DNA from: Xylaria sp. FL1777
Lineage: Eukaryota; Ascomycota; Sordariomycetes; Xylariales; Xylariaceae
Assembly: GCA_022578965.1 (NCBI GenBank)
Contig: MU400584.1
Location: 124,001 to 188,000 of the forward strand
DNA length: 64,000 nt
Reading direction: 5' to 3'
Below are positions 12,407 through 25,062 of this stretch, piece after piece. Numbering within the stretch: the stretch's first letter is position 1; every line of letters begins with the position of its first letter. Position numbers and translations under genes: made by a program. The notes below the pieces were generated by a model. It worked only from the letters and a program-made list of their open reading frames with translations, did no database searches and was not told the origin of the DNA.

Positions 12407-13390
12407 CGTTCGGGTTAGTTAGTATCGTACCGGTATGATCTCCGAGAGGGGTTTGTATTAGGAGTAATACGAACTCGGCCGGTGGACCGGTACGATTTTC
12501 GGACCAGTGAAGTGGTGGATCACGGACTAACACGACTGTAGACCTAGTACCAGTACGGTTTCAGTATGACTTCGAGTTTCAGATGGGTGTGAGAGAGGAA
12601 TTTATTTTAAACTCGGGCATTTCGTAATCGACTTGATATAAATTGCTAGTCCTCGAGCAGGGTGGTCACTCTTAACCGAAGCGTAAGTGGCAGCTGGTAC
12701 AATGGGCTCTCCACAGGCGTATACAATTTCTCTACTCCTTCCTATTTGTATCATTAGGGTATTGCTTAGCTATATAGATCTGATAATTACGGCATGATTA
12801 TTAGCATCACGAGTAAAACCTAACCGACGCGATCGCGGCAGTATTAAATCGTATCTACAACATATCGAAAGACGACGGCCGTCGGATATTTGTACTTACT
12901 GGTCTCGCGTCACAACGTAGGCCGCATATAGAATAAGTCGATAGTTACTCCCATTAAGATCTAAATACTAAATCTTTCATAAGGGCTGTGTCTCCCAAAT
13001 ATAACGTAGTACGTGAAATATACATATGTGCAACGAAACCCCTTCGAACGCTACGGAAGAGATGGGCTTTATCCCAGCCAGCACCCTATTTTCCCCTCCG
13101 CCCCGTTCTGGAATACAGAATGCCAATATGTCCTTATTATCCGGGCTTTGGTCTCCCAGTGTATTAAAAAAAATTCCCTGTACATAAGCTGTTTGATTGT
13201 ACGCCGTGGTGTATGATAGATGGATAGATGGATCGATGGATGGACGGGTATACGAGTGTCCTGAAAGAGAGGAGGGGGGGAGCCAGGTATGTATATCATT
13301 GGAAACCATGGCTGAAAAGAGTGCGTCACTCATAATCATTTATCCGTTTCCTTTTATTTCCTTCCCTTTCTTGCCAATTCTCGTGCCCCG
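12407..13390. other. Convergent gap between the kinase and Kelch genes
   Basis: Opposed 3' flanks. Imperfect tandem GATG/GATA units occur at about 13214-13246. No further gene is seen. Confidence 0.5.
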
Positions 13391-16185
13391 TTACCGCGTG
13401 TTACGTCCCGCCAAGTCCCCGAGATCCTCCTTGCTCTCGCGGAACACGCTCCGCCTCTCCGAACTGCTCGTCCCCGGGACGCGACTGAGGCCCGCGCCGC
13501 CCAGGGCCTGGCGCGCGCTCACGTAGTCGCCGGCGGCGTCGTGGTCGTCGACGGCGCTCGGCGGGCTTGGCAGCGGCGGGCTGACGGGTCCATTGTCGAA
13601 GCCTGCGTGGATCGCCGGTGGCGTCGATGATAGGCTCGGCGCTGACGTCGAGCTTACCGTGTCGTGGCTGAGACTACGTAGGTGCGACATGTGGCGCTCG
13701 CTTATGCGGCTTAGGTCGCTGACCACTGCGTCGCGGTTTGGCGGCGGCGTTCGTCGCGGCGGGCCGGGGTTGCCCAGGGACGGCGAGTCGGGTCGCTCGA
13801 ACCCTAGCGTCGCTGCCACAGAGGGCGGGGGTATGCCCGCTTGCGATGAGCTCAGGCTGCTTGGTTGGTCTTGTGAAACCGAGCTTGTGTAGAAGGAGGG
13901 TGGCTTGAGAACTGAATGCGGCGAGCCCGAATGGGGAGAATGGGCAGTGTGGAGTCGGGTGTGTTTGGTTATTATATCGTTATATGGCAGCGCATCGCCG
14001 CTGAGCTCTACAGGCTCTACAGGCTTCTCTATAGGCCTAGGTATAGGCTTAGAGGTGTCTAGATCCAGTCAGCTATGTTTAGTGAATCCGAGAGAGAGAA
14101 AGAGGTGATTGGAGCCATTACTCACCCATAAGCTCGAGGCATGGCTGATCCACAGGCATCTCATGATGGGTCATCTCGGGAGACGGGGAGACGTAGCCTC
14201 CTGGGAGCATTGGTGTATCGTTCCGGCTTTCCATGTAGTCGTAGCGGCTAGAAGGGTGCTCTGTCGTGACAGTCTGCGCCTTATCATTGGTACTATTCAG
14301 CCATTTCCCAATGCGATGGAGGTAGTCCTCTGTCGGGGCATTGCTTGTATTGTTCTTCTTAGACAATAGTTTCCGTCTTCGGTAGAGCAGAATGCCCACC
14401 ACGATAGCTGTGACAAACACGAGGCCGAGAACTACGCCCAAGACTGGCGCAACCCATGATGGAGTGCCTCCCCCTTTACTGTTGTCGTTGAATGTACCCC
14501 TTGTTCCATTCGCTGCGCCTTGGGAGCTATAAGGATAATTGGGTGTTATTTTCGAGGCTGGATATTTCGTGGCAAAGACACTCGCGAGCCCTTGCGTGGC
14601 CCAGCCGCTTGGGGTGGGAGTGGTAATAGTGGCACCACCGGTGTAGTCGCCGCCAATCTTCATATTGATCATCTCGGGGACGCCATACATGTTCCAGTTA
14701 TTCGGGTCATATGAGTCAAGCCACGTTCCTGTAGTGAGGTTGAAGACTTGTAGGATACCGCCATCAAGACATGTTAAGCCGGCTCCCTTAGCAGGTCGAA
14801 ACCCTCCTATCGTTACCATCTGGTCCGGATATGGCGTTACGCATTGGTGGCCCGCACGAGCGTGCCCTGATGTACCCGAGGATATCTTCATCCACATAAA
14901 GGATGGCAGTGACAAGATCCATACGCTATCATTAAAGTCTTCGTCCTCGTGAAGCCCGTCAAACCCACCGTAGTAGTAGATGTTGTAACTCGAGTAGTCT
15001 TGGGCTGTTGCAACCACGGCACAGCCCATAGCTAGCTGAGAAGGCGCTCCGGTGGTCGGCTGCTGATACCAGGTACCGCTGGCAATATCGTATATGTCAA
15101 TATTGGCCATATACGTCGGGCTGTCTTTTTCCTGCTCGGGAATTAATGATTTGCTAATCGCCTGTCATTGCGTGTAACTTACACTTTGGGCTACATTCGC
15201 TGACGTCTTATTTACAGTGCTATATTCAGGGTAAGAGACACCTCCTAGGACTACCAGTATTCCTTGTTCTCCGACAGGCACCCATACTACCGAGGGATTT
15301 GCTCGACTTGGAATTCCGGAGGGCAAGGTGGAATTGGACCATTTCTCCGATTGCTGCGTGCTTAGATCGAGAGTGATAAGGGTGTCAGAAACATTAACAG
15401 GATTTAAGGAGTTGTTCGCGGATGGTTGGTAAATTGGTCCCCGTGATGGCGATGAATATCCTCCAAAATACCATGCCTTGTTCTCGGAGGGAGCATTAGC
15501 AGCACCACCATACGTGACGTATCGAGTCACACCATCAGAAAGCTTATCGTTAAGGAAACCTGGACGGAAGCCCTCTTTCACCACCCCGTAGTCAGAGACT
15601 TGATAGGCTAGCACTTCATCGCCATCCGGAAGAGTATATTGCATGGTGTTCCTGAGCAACCCTCCGTAAAGGAAGAATTCATGGTTATTAGCAAGCATTG
15701 CGCCGTCGTAGTAGTTTGGCGCAAAGTTATTAGCTGCGCCACCATTTGGGGCTTTGGATATCCTCCCTAAGATGCTGCTGACGTTGGTGCTAGAGTTGAA
15801 TGGGATGCTGAAGTTTAGTGTATATATGAGTCCTAGTGGATTGCCTACATAGACATGAGACAACGATACACGCTTTCTTTGAACATCAAGACTACTCACC
15901 ATCTTGCGTCGGAGAGCCAAGACTGCCATCTGCGAACCCTGGTACCCAGTAGAGGTAGCCGCCATCCATGTAGACAGTGTCATTCAGTTGTGCCGCTGCT
16001 CGTAGGTTAATAATGAAGCTGTACGCTGAAGGGACGCTAGACGGAAAAGAAAGCGTACCTCGAAGCGCCTTCCACGCACACATCGTGGCGGACACCTGGT
16101 TATCGACCCATCCTGATTCTTGCCCGGTAACCCAAGACGGGAGGCCAGCGACAATCGCAGTAATGAGTATGCTGGTCCAATACAT
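13391..16185 (-). CDS. Kelch-repeat type I membrane protein
   Basis: Four exons on the minus strand: 15900-16185, 15183-15844, 14126-15131 and 13391-14058, giving 873 residues with consistent phases. Residues 1-21 form a signal peptide (MYWTSILITAIVAGLPSWVTG). Repeated GG-containing strands with spaced Tyr/Trp (YMDGGYLYW, FLYGGL, WYFGGYSS, VVLGGVSY, YYYGGFDG, TIGGF) fit a Kelch-like beta-propeller facing outside the cell. Several NxS/T sites fit N-glycosylation. One membrane segment spans about residues 542-566 (WVAPVLGVVLGL...), followed by a basic stop-transfer YRRRK. The roughly 300-residue cytosolic tail is Ser/Pro-rich and looks disordered. Fungal proteins of this layout are widespread at the cell surface, but their ligand and role are not known to me. 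The start was chosen because it gives the signal peptide. Confidence 0.85.
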
Positions 16186-19100
16186 CCTGTACGCTGCTAC
16201 CGTGTTATATTTCCCGGAAATAGCAGAATACGGGAGCCAGTCGAGAAAAACGAATCAGGGTCGAGAGATGAGTTCATTCCATCATATGGTGAATAGGTGA
16301 TGGGAACGAAGCTCACGCGAAAGACAGCTGCAGTGTCGTAATGATAACAGATTGTCCCTTGAGCATCCAGAATGATATATCAATGACGACCTCAAATCCA
16401 ATCATCAAGGGTACCACGGCCGGAGGTTCACAGACACGACATGGACTCAACGAAGCAGAGAGCAAGACGGATTTGGCTAGCTCTTTGTCGGGATAAGTGA
16501 CGATCGAGAAACTCACAAGGCGGCCCCGCACCAGAGGAGGAGAGAAGTGATAGAGGTGGTTGGATGATGAAGAAGGCTTCAAGAGAAAGACTTGAGATCT
16601 AATCAGACCGTCAAGCCCAGTTTGTCAGTTGACAATTGATATAAAAATACGTTAATAGTTCTCATGCAATGTCTAAGCCTCTAGTCCATGCAGGCTAGAA
16701 GAAACCGGTCGTCTACCCCGATAAGCCTAAACTATGAACGAGAGTAAGCGGAAAGGCTACCGGAATATTACTCCGCAGTGGAGGTGGATGGTGTCTCGTT
16801 CACCTCGAATGAGTATGCCAAAGTGCCTTCTAGGAAGCAGACCAACTAACCTGCCTTGTAGGTGTGTTCTCTTTGAATATTCCTAAGCTAAGTGTATTCT
16901 CAGCCTTGTCGTCCGTATTTCTGTCTAGAACTCGGACACTTAGGTAGTATAGTGTTAACTTGAAGATGAAGAAAGCTGTTCGTAGAGCCTAATTATTCTC
17001 GGATGCCAGCCTGCTTGGAATAGTTCCATAGCGCACGAGGGAGTAATGCAAATCACACACACACTCGCATACAGAGTAGATGGTTGGAAGAGCTTGCTCT
17101 CAGTGGCGATGGGAGTTGCCAAGGCGCCAAGACGATGTTGCTGCCCTGACACGCCGCAATACGGCTCAACGATCTGACTGCAAGTACGAATGAGCGACCA
17201 ACACACTCTGGCATCTGGACCCAACCGGGAAGAGTTCCTCCAATGAATGCTACATACAGTTGGAGAGGGCGGACGCACCGACCAAAATAGCCAAGCATGA
17301 ATAATAGACCAGCCCATCATCATATAGTACTACGCTACTGCGATCTGTATGGCGGCGTTGAAATGTCTTACATACAGGCAGAGGACTGTGCATGGCCCCT
17401 CCAATTGGCTACTCAAACCCTTGCTGCAGAGGGAACCTGGGGATAGGTATTGGTTGTGTGGATGGCCGTACCAGCATTGGGAGAGAGAACTTTCCTAAGC
17501 TACATACGCAGTACTGTGTATATATGCTGCTGTATCAGTGCACATGGGTATGATATTGTGGCTTGTTGGTATTTTAGGCTCATCATCATCACAAAGCAGG
17601 TTTGGATGCCCCCCCGTAGAAGCGATGTTTCGATGTTTCGATGTTTTGATATTTCAATATTTCGAGGGCACCAAAACCAGGAAAGGGATAGCGATATCTT
17701 GTTTTTGCTTAGCTTGGGTAGCTCGTCAGAATAGTTGACCATTGCTTACCCTCCTCACCGGGGTTCCCACCCTTCAAGTTGGAGGGTAGTACCTATACCA
17801 CGTACCTAGATAGAGGCAGCCCGAATGAAGGCCGGCCGGTATTACTTCGAGTCGTTAACGATTGGTATCTTAATGTTGGTACTTAGGTATTGGAAGTCGG
17901 AATCACTGCGGTCCAGCACGCATCTTGAGTCCTGACCAATGAAATTGCTGGAATAGTCCCGGCTATCAACCCTAGTGTAATTATTTAAGGCGTAGGCAAG
18001 TCTTGTTGGGCTCGGCTTATTACCCTTTGAGGTTAGAATAGCCTCATTATACTCACTAAGTATAAACAACCCTGTACCGTTAATGGACCCTTATATTACC
18101 TAGGTACTGATAGCCTATAGGGCTTCTTTTCACCTTCGCCCAACACCTTCATTTCTGCCTACACTACACATTACGGGGCTTCAGCACGGCTCTTTCTTTT
18201 TTTAGCATCATGAGTCTATGCGTATCCGTGATTACCCATTAACAAACTACAGTATGACTTGAACCATAAGAGATTGCATACCTATTGTAATACATACCGG
18301 TAGTACCGGTAGTACATATTCACCACCACAGTCGGCTCCGGAGGCTGGTGTAACTGTGTAATTCATGGGTGCCGAGACTTACCCCGCTTCTATCTCTTCT
18401 TTACCATCAAACGACAAATACTTCTAAATACCGGTAATCTAGATGCGGGTTTGTATGCCTACCTGAGTGCCTACCTGCCTGGAGTGAGGAGACAGCTGAA
18501 GAACCGTCGCCGTCAGTCATAGTTAGACGTGTCCATACTACCCTGGCCTGGGTATTATACGGCCGTATCGATGTAGCTTTCCCTTGGTCCTACCAAGAGT
18601 GGCAGAATCCGTGCTGACGCTGGCGATGGTAACATGGCATCACGAAAACGGTCAGAACCTGGCCAGGCTAATACGAGCTGATATGGACAACTACCACCAT
18701 CAGAAGTAGGCAGCTTAGCCGCAAGCTCCCAAGACTTTCCGGCTGGTGAGACGAACTACGCATACGTGTCAATCATCTCTAGTGCCTAGGGTATATCATC
18801 ATAACTGGTTGGGATGAAAATTCCTCGCCCACGCTAATCTCTCTCTTCATAACTTGTTGCTTCTACTGTGGGTTGTTGGTGCTAGTCTTTGCAAAGGCAT
18901 ACTAACAAGAACTCCCGAGCTCTTCCCGTGATCGACAGTGTCTCGACCATTCGACAATCTAAAAGAAAAGAAAGAGAGAGAGGGGGATAGAGATGGATTT
19001 GTATAATACGGTGGACAGTTGAAGCTGTTACTTGATATTAATACGATGTCGGCGACCTAGATAACCGCACAATGTCACTTGACAACTGGGCTAGGGTTGT

Positions 19101-20613
19101 GCCAGCACACGTTTCTCCTGGCCCTGTCACGATGCAATGCTGATGGCCTGATCCCACACTCGCCCACGCCGCGCTCACTGCGTGATATTGAGCCCCGCCA
19201 CCGTCTAGCCTTCTTTGCAAGATGCGCCGCTCTAGAAGAGACGACAGGTAGTTCCGCCGTAACACCGCATTGCCTCTGGCCACTTGCGCCGTCCGAACCC
19301 CTGCTTTGTCATGCTTGTTATTCAATAGACCGGACGCCCTGCATATGCACGTACACTACCTCGGCCTTCACTATCACATGTGGTAAGCCTGCGCAGGGGA
19401 TCGTATCCGAATCCCGGAGCAGCATCTGGTATGTACGCCTTCTGGGTCGACATAGCTTGCCGTATTTGGAAAGTCGCGGCCCTCTTTCTGCTTGCTTAGG
19501 ACACTCGGCGCCGTCATGAGAGACGGAATGGAGAGAGCTCTGTTACTCCAAAATGCTTTGCAGTGTCAATCTTGGTGTTACCGAGCAACTTGCTCGTTGC
19601 CCCGCTCTTGGCAAGATTCCGCTGCGACTCTCTCCCGGCACAACTAGTTTAGTTGCTTACAAGGCAGCCAACGATACCCGGGCTTAATTAGGCCTCAAGA
19701 GTGAAAGCTGCTCTCAACAGCCCAGGTCAGCTCTTGACGCCTATCTGACTCAGATTGCCTAGGTCTTTCTCAAGTTGCTAACGAAACGAGGCTTAGATTC
19801 GATATGGGCTGTGACTAGTGTAGCTTCAACGAGATAGATACCCGAGTTGGCTATGTGTCCCGGTAACTGGGAGAGCAAATCGGACTGCTAGAGGCTGATG
19901 GCATTTCGTGTGCTACCTAGCGATGCATAGTAACCGGGATCACTCGAGTTTAGATCTCTTCTTACAAGGGTCAGTAGTTCCATCAACTCTGGAAGATGCG
20001 GGATGGAGGGGTGTTCCGTCGAGAGCTGCAACCTTGCTTAAGTAGCTAGCTGGATTTTGTTGGCTTGGCTGCCCGTATATTCACGTCTGCTCACGTATGC
20101 TTCCTTCCTTTTAAGTCTTCAGCCTTGTTCAGCTTGCCCTTCGTTTTCTTGAAAGCTAAAGCTCCCGTCGAGTCCTCGCGTTCGTTTGCATCGAGTGATC
20201 TTCTTGTGGCCAAGGTGTTGTGGTTGGCACGACTCTCACTTGCTAAGGCGCCTACGAGCTTCGTTGATTGAGGCGTCCATTAGCTAGCATCGTCAACTTT
20301 CAGCTACGAGCTCAGAGCAAGTCCTGCAGGAGGAGCTCTCAACTAGCTCTGTAGCCCTCTTCTTAGTGAGCACGACGAGTCTCGTAAGATTCTAGTCAAG
20401 GGCTATAATTAGTCCGTCTTCTCGTGCTTCCAATTGAGATAAATCCTCAGGCCCATTGGACTCAGCGGCGTGCTCCTCTTCAGGCAGAACTGAGTTATTC
20501 TCGCGGAACCGCTCGTTCAAGACACACGTCCAGACCGACTTCGACCTTCGCTTTGGAGTAGATAGCCAAGCTCCGACAACAACCATCCAGTTGAACCCCT
20601 CAATCGCTTCATT
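16186..20613. other. Long gene-poor region
   Basis: About 4.4 kb between two divergent surface-protein genes. No frame shows recognisable domains with consistent splicing. A short imperfect tandem tract lies at 17621-17664. The last 600 bases hold open frames on both strands (20065-20271 plus; 20392-20586 minus, the latter rich in Glu/Arg/Lys) that could be relics of a degraded gene or transposon, but I cannot identify one. Confidence 0.5.
17621..17664. repeat. Short imperfect tandem repeat, 9-base unit
   Basis: The word CGATGTTTC is repeated about five times with drift toward GATATTTCAAT, giving a short imperfect array. Confidence 0.75.
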
Positions 20614-23295
20614 ATGATCCTCGTGTACTGGCTCTCGATTGGGGCGGCAGTTGCCTCCGCCTATGTATCAAACGTAACTAGCATTGGACAGAATCAATGC
20701 TACTCTGCCGAACCTTATACTGTTACCGAGACTGAGATCGAGACCATAACAAGCTAGTAAGTGCCCCCAAAACTGATGCCGCCTACAAGGGTAGATGCTG
20801 ACTTTCGGGGTAGTGGCACTTCTACCATTTTTGAGTCGTTCTACAATACCTGTTATGATGAAACGGTGATAGAGGACCATACAGTTACGGTTACCAGCGA
20901 AGTCACGATATCCATTACCGAGGAAGAGACCCCAACACAACAGGTCACCTCAGCAAGTAGCTATATCACATATTGGGTACGTGTAGAATGCGGTCCGGTA
21001 ACTTGATATTTTAATCTGATCTGGCTTCAGTCATATCCTACCTCTTCTGTATCATGCTCTACACGTTGGTACGACTGGACGAATACACAGTGTGTCACAG
21101 TTACGACATGGATAACGACGACGTCGACAGTCACCAAACCAACCACTACAACGGCGACGGTCACCAAAACCAAGCCAACCACTGTCACAGCGACAGTTAC
21201 CAAAACCAAGCCGACTACTATAACGGCGACGATCACTAAAACGCAGGACCACAACATCACCGTTATTGTGACAGAAACGGACGAGACCACCACCACTACT
21301 ACTACGACTGACACAGAAATAGACGAGACTACCACCACTGCTACCGATACGGTTATTTATACTACGGTGGTTCCAACCACAATCACAGAGGTGGTGACTA
21401 CAACTACCGTCGTACCTACAACGATTGTGTCTGATCATACACTGTCAACCACGCTCTATGTTACCCAAACCTATACAACCACACTCTTCATTACTAGTAG
21501 TGTTACACAAGTAGTAACTACCACTGCAACTGATACCATCACTACGACTAATACCACTACTGCGACCGATACCACCACTGCGACTGATACTACGACGACA
21601 ACTTACACCACAGTTATACCGACAACAACTACCTCGGTCATAACGACAACTGCCTTCGTGCCTACTACAATTGTATTCAATTTCACATCGACAACAACGG
21701 AATACATTCCTACAACCTACACGACTGAGATTAATATTACAAGCTACCTTACGCAGACAATCACGGACACATTGACGGATACAACTACTACAACTGCTAC
21801 GTCGGTGTCAGTATCGCCAACCACAGCTACAGTAACTGACACTACTACTGCTACTACTACGGCAATCTCTGTATCGCCAACGACAGAGGTGACAACTGAG
21901 GTGACAACGTCTCTCGTGACGCTGACCACAACAACTACATTTGTTACAGTATCAGAGATCTCAATCACAGACTCTGTGACGAGCACCACTACCTTCACAA
22001 CAACGCAAGTGATCACAACCGTGTCACCAACAACTATAACGCTGCCACCGATTACCACGACGCTCCCTCCATCTACTGTGACAGTCACACCTGTGCTTAC
22101 GGCTGTAAGCACATGCCCCATACCTACGAATACTCCCGGGGCAGTTGTCGCGCCCTTCGATCCCAGATCGAACCGGACATGGGGCTGCTTGCCCGGGACA
22201 GTTTGCAACAGGCCGAAGCCAAACGGTTGTAATGTCTATGCGGATCTACCCGACGAATCATACATCTGTGAGAACCCGGCTTGGTGTATCCCTTCGCCTT
22301 CGTACCCGAGTGTTAGATGGCCGGAGAACAGCACAAGTTATTACCCTCCTACGGAAGGGTACTTTAATCTCGCGCCTGCAGCTTTCGGGCTCAGCGATGA
22401 TATTTTCGAGGTTAATTATGTGGCAACCATCATAGATGGAATGCTCACGACTATAGCCACGGGTAACTGGGGATCGCAAACAGATCTGACGGCTTATCCC
22501 CCATCAACAACAGAGACGGCTTATCCTACAGCGAAGCCGCGCTATCCTAGATCAGTCATTCTCTCTAAACGAGGACCTGATGCGCCGGCTATATGCTACG
22601 ACTCGTGCAATGACGCGTCCATCGAGGGGCAGAGTGTAGGGAAAACCCCTGAACTTTGCGATCCCAGCTCCGTCTTCTTCAGCTATTATAAGGCTTGCCA
22701 GGAGTGCATCGCCGCCAACGTCGACAATGTGCCGCTCACGACACGAGACTACCTCACCCCGACTTTCGCTCAGTGGATCAACTATTGCGATCTGACCAGT
22801 CCTTCTCCCGGCAACAGCGGCGGCGGCGGACAGACCCAGGTTTCCAGCACGACAGGAGGGTCGACGACCCTCGGGTCACCGCCAGCATCGGTAACGAGCG
22901 CCGTGTCGATTCCACCCGTCTCGTCAACCTCATCCACGGAATCGACTACTTCGTCTACGACATCATCCGCGGAATCAACGACGTCGTCCACGGAAGCGAC
23001 TACGTCTTCTACGGAGCTGACGACTTCATCATCTCCGTCCACTTCTGCGCAAGCAAGCAGCACCCCCTCGCCTGCGACTAGTTCGTCTCCTGTGACTAGC
23101 TCCACTCCTGTGACCAGCTCTTCCCCTGTGACCAGTCCGCCAACGACAATAATCCCGACCAGCAACACAACGCTGACGACGGCGCCGTCGGGATCCCTCA
23201 CTTCAACGGTGCCGACGGCCGGCGCACTCGGAAGTGCCATACCAGGTGCCGCGTCGCTTTTCTTCACGCTTCTTTCTATGCTTTTCTTATTGTAG
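20614..23295 (+). CDS. Thr/Ser-rich cell-surface glycoprotein, probable GPI anchor
   Basis: Three exons, 20614-20756, 20814-20976 and 21031-23295, giving 856 residues. An N-terminal signal peptide (MILVYWLSIGAAVASA) is followed by a Cys-containing region, then about 350 residues made mostly of Thr with Val, Ile and Ala, including KTKPTT repeats. A Cys-rich globular part follows (ICENPAWCIPSP; CYDSCNDASIEGQ...CQECIAAN...WINYCDL), which resembles a module common in fungal wall glycoproteins. A Ser/Thr stalk then leads to a hydrophobic C-terminus (GAASLFFTLLSMLFLL) preceded by small residues, as expected of a GPI-attachment signal. Heavy O-mannosylation and wall or membrane attachment are inferred. 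The Thr-rich part contains an internal duplication of about 62 residues. The role is unknown; adhesin and structural wall protein are both possible. The start was chosen because it yields the signal peptide and splices in phase. Confidence 0.83.
21352..21786 (+). repeat. Internal duplication in the Thr-rich domain
   Basis: Two in-frame copies of about 62 codons start near 21352 and 21598. Both follow the order YTTVxPTT, VPTTIV, a Thr-rich segment with TTYTTxxxIT or TYTTTLFIT, and T(Q)xxTxTxTD. They are separated by a run of ATDTTT units. Confidence 0.7.
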
Positions 23296-23670
23296 TGCAG
23301 CAACACTACATGACATCCGTATAGGTCTGGTGTCTAGTAATTCATGTCTATCCTTCGCAACCTGCATACAACATTTCACACATATTGTCTTCATTTCCAA
23401 TATCGCTCTTGGCACATCATGGCGCCAACCTTGTTCAAGCAATCCTCACTTGGGATTGGCATGGGGATCAATGAATGACAGGTTTTCACACACATTCATT
23501 CATTCATTTTACGTCACATAGGGGCATTTTATAGAGGAGTTTAATTTTTATTTTTATTTTTATTTATTTTCCGGGGTTGGGATGGATGGACTTTTGCATG
23601 ATACCCGGCGGACGCCAGGACACTCCTTTTACGCAGACATCTGCCGTCATAAAATGATGAAAAAGGGCAA

Positions 23671-23689
23671 GAGAGAGAGAGAGAGAGAG
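23671..23689. repeat. (GA)n microsatellite
   Basis: An uninterrupted run of GA units in the gene-free gap downstream of the surface glycoprotein. Confidence 0.9.
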
Positions 23690-24779
23690 GGGCAGCGAGG
23701 GAAGAGATGGAAAGGAGGAGGAGGATGAGGCTTCATTCGCGCTTGGTGTGGAAGGTCTTTGGTTTGGCAGGGATGGAGAGAGATTAGGCTTCTGTTAGGT
23801 ATACATGCCTATATTGGTCTTGTCGGGGCGATAAATAGTGGTGTATGGATGGATGGGATGGAAGCCGACCAGCGAGAGCGATGGGATTTAATAGGGACTT
23901 CTGCATGTTATTTCGTGGAGGGTTGGCTATCGCGGATAGCATGGTGGAGGTAATGGTGGCTCTGAGCAGAGGGAATGTAGGGTCAAAAGTAGATTCGACT
24001 AAAATATAGGAGAATCTGCATATCTATCAAATAGGTATAAATAAGTCGATGAGCAGACTGAGGCTGTGAATCAATTGGTCTCATAAATGCCGATCCTGTC
24101 AACTCAGTCACACTTACGAGACAGACGAGTGTGTCCATACTACAGGCAGTGTTGAGACAGACAGGCAGATGGAGAGCGAAACAGATGGAAGAGATTGTTG
24201 ACAGCTGATGGGATTGACTAAGACGGCGGACAGCACAGCCACCATCCTTCTTTTGCACTAGCCCTTTATGGAAATTAGTACAGCTAGGAAGGGAGTGGGA
24301 TGTGAGCCACCGTCCACTGGTCGAAGTCGATGTACCTAGGTAGTGTACGCTACCTGCACCAAAACAGCTTGTACCTACCCCGCCATCACCACCTGGAGGT
24401 AGCTCGTCGGAAACAAGCCGCATGATTTGCTGAGAAATCCCAATCAATGCGATACCTCAGGTACCTAATGCACCTAACACCCGGCGAACAAGAAACAATG
24501 CCTCTCCAAGTCTGCCTCTAGAAAGAAGTCAGGTAGCTCTCTCTTTTTTGAAACCTTCAGTAGGCACCAGTCTGTCTTATTATGCTCCTTTTCTTTAGAT
24601 CGGTTGCTGTATAAAGCTGGTCTTTTCCATCTGTTCCCTCTCCGTTGGCCCCGCGAAGAATACGTCATAAATTGGCCACGGCCGGCAACATCTATAGTAC
24701 CTTAGATAAGGTACTCTCCCTAGGTCACCGGTTGGCGGGGCTGCTATTCTACCTCCCAGTGTACTTGACTGAACACTAT

Positions 24780-24800
24780 CTACTACCTACCTACCTACCT
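24780..24800. repeat. (CTAC)n tandem tract
   Basis: About five CTAC units, forming the densest cluster of the TACCTA word that recurs in gaps across this window. Confidence 0.85.
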
Positions 24801-25062
24801 GAGGTACCTACTATTACTACCTACATCGAGTTGCATACACTTCACAACATTATAGAACAACAACACCACAGCGCATACACCACCTCAGCTCTGTGCCCGC
24901 ATCTCGCATATTCTCCTCACCCTCACAACCCAGGAAACCCACTCATCTCTAGCGACGATTTCACAAGCAGCCGCCAAGATTCCTTCCGACAAGAACGAAC
25001 AGGACAAGCTGGGGAAGCGCAAACTCTCGAACGGAGGCCTTCCCTTCTCCCTAAAGAGAACC

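Larger units (their letters stand above)
23296..24855. other. Intergenic region with microsatellites
   Basis: No gene is supported. It contains CATT units near 23494-23508, a T/A-rich TTTTTA repeat at 23541-23571, a (GA)n tract at 23671-23689 and a (CTAC)n tract at 24780-24800. The 3' part is the 5' flank of the E1 gene. Confidence 0.6.

Noticed and set aside
21744..23306. Long minus-strand open frames inside the wall-protein gene (21744-22208 and 22782-23306)
   Set aside because: They are the antisense of Thr- and Ser-codon repeats, giving Val-rich peptides without domains; the plus-strand gene explains the region.
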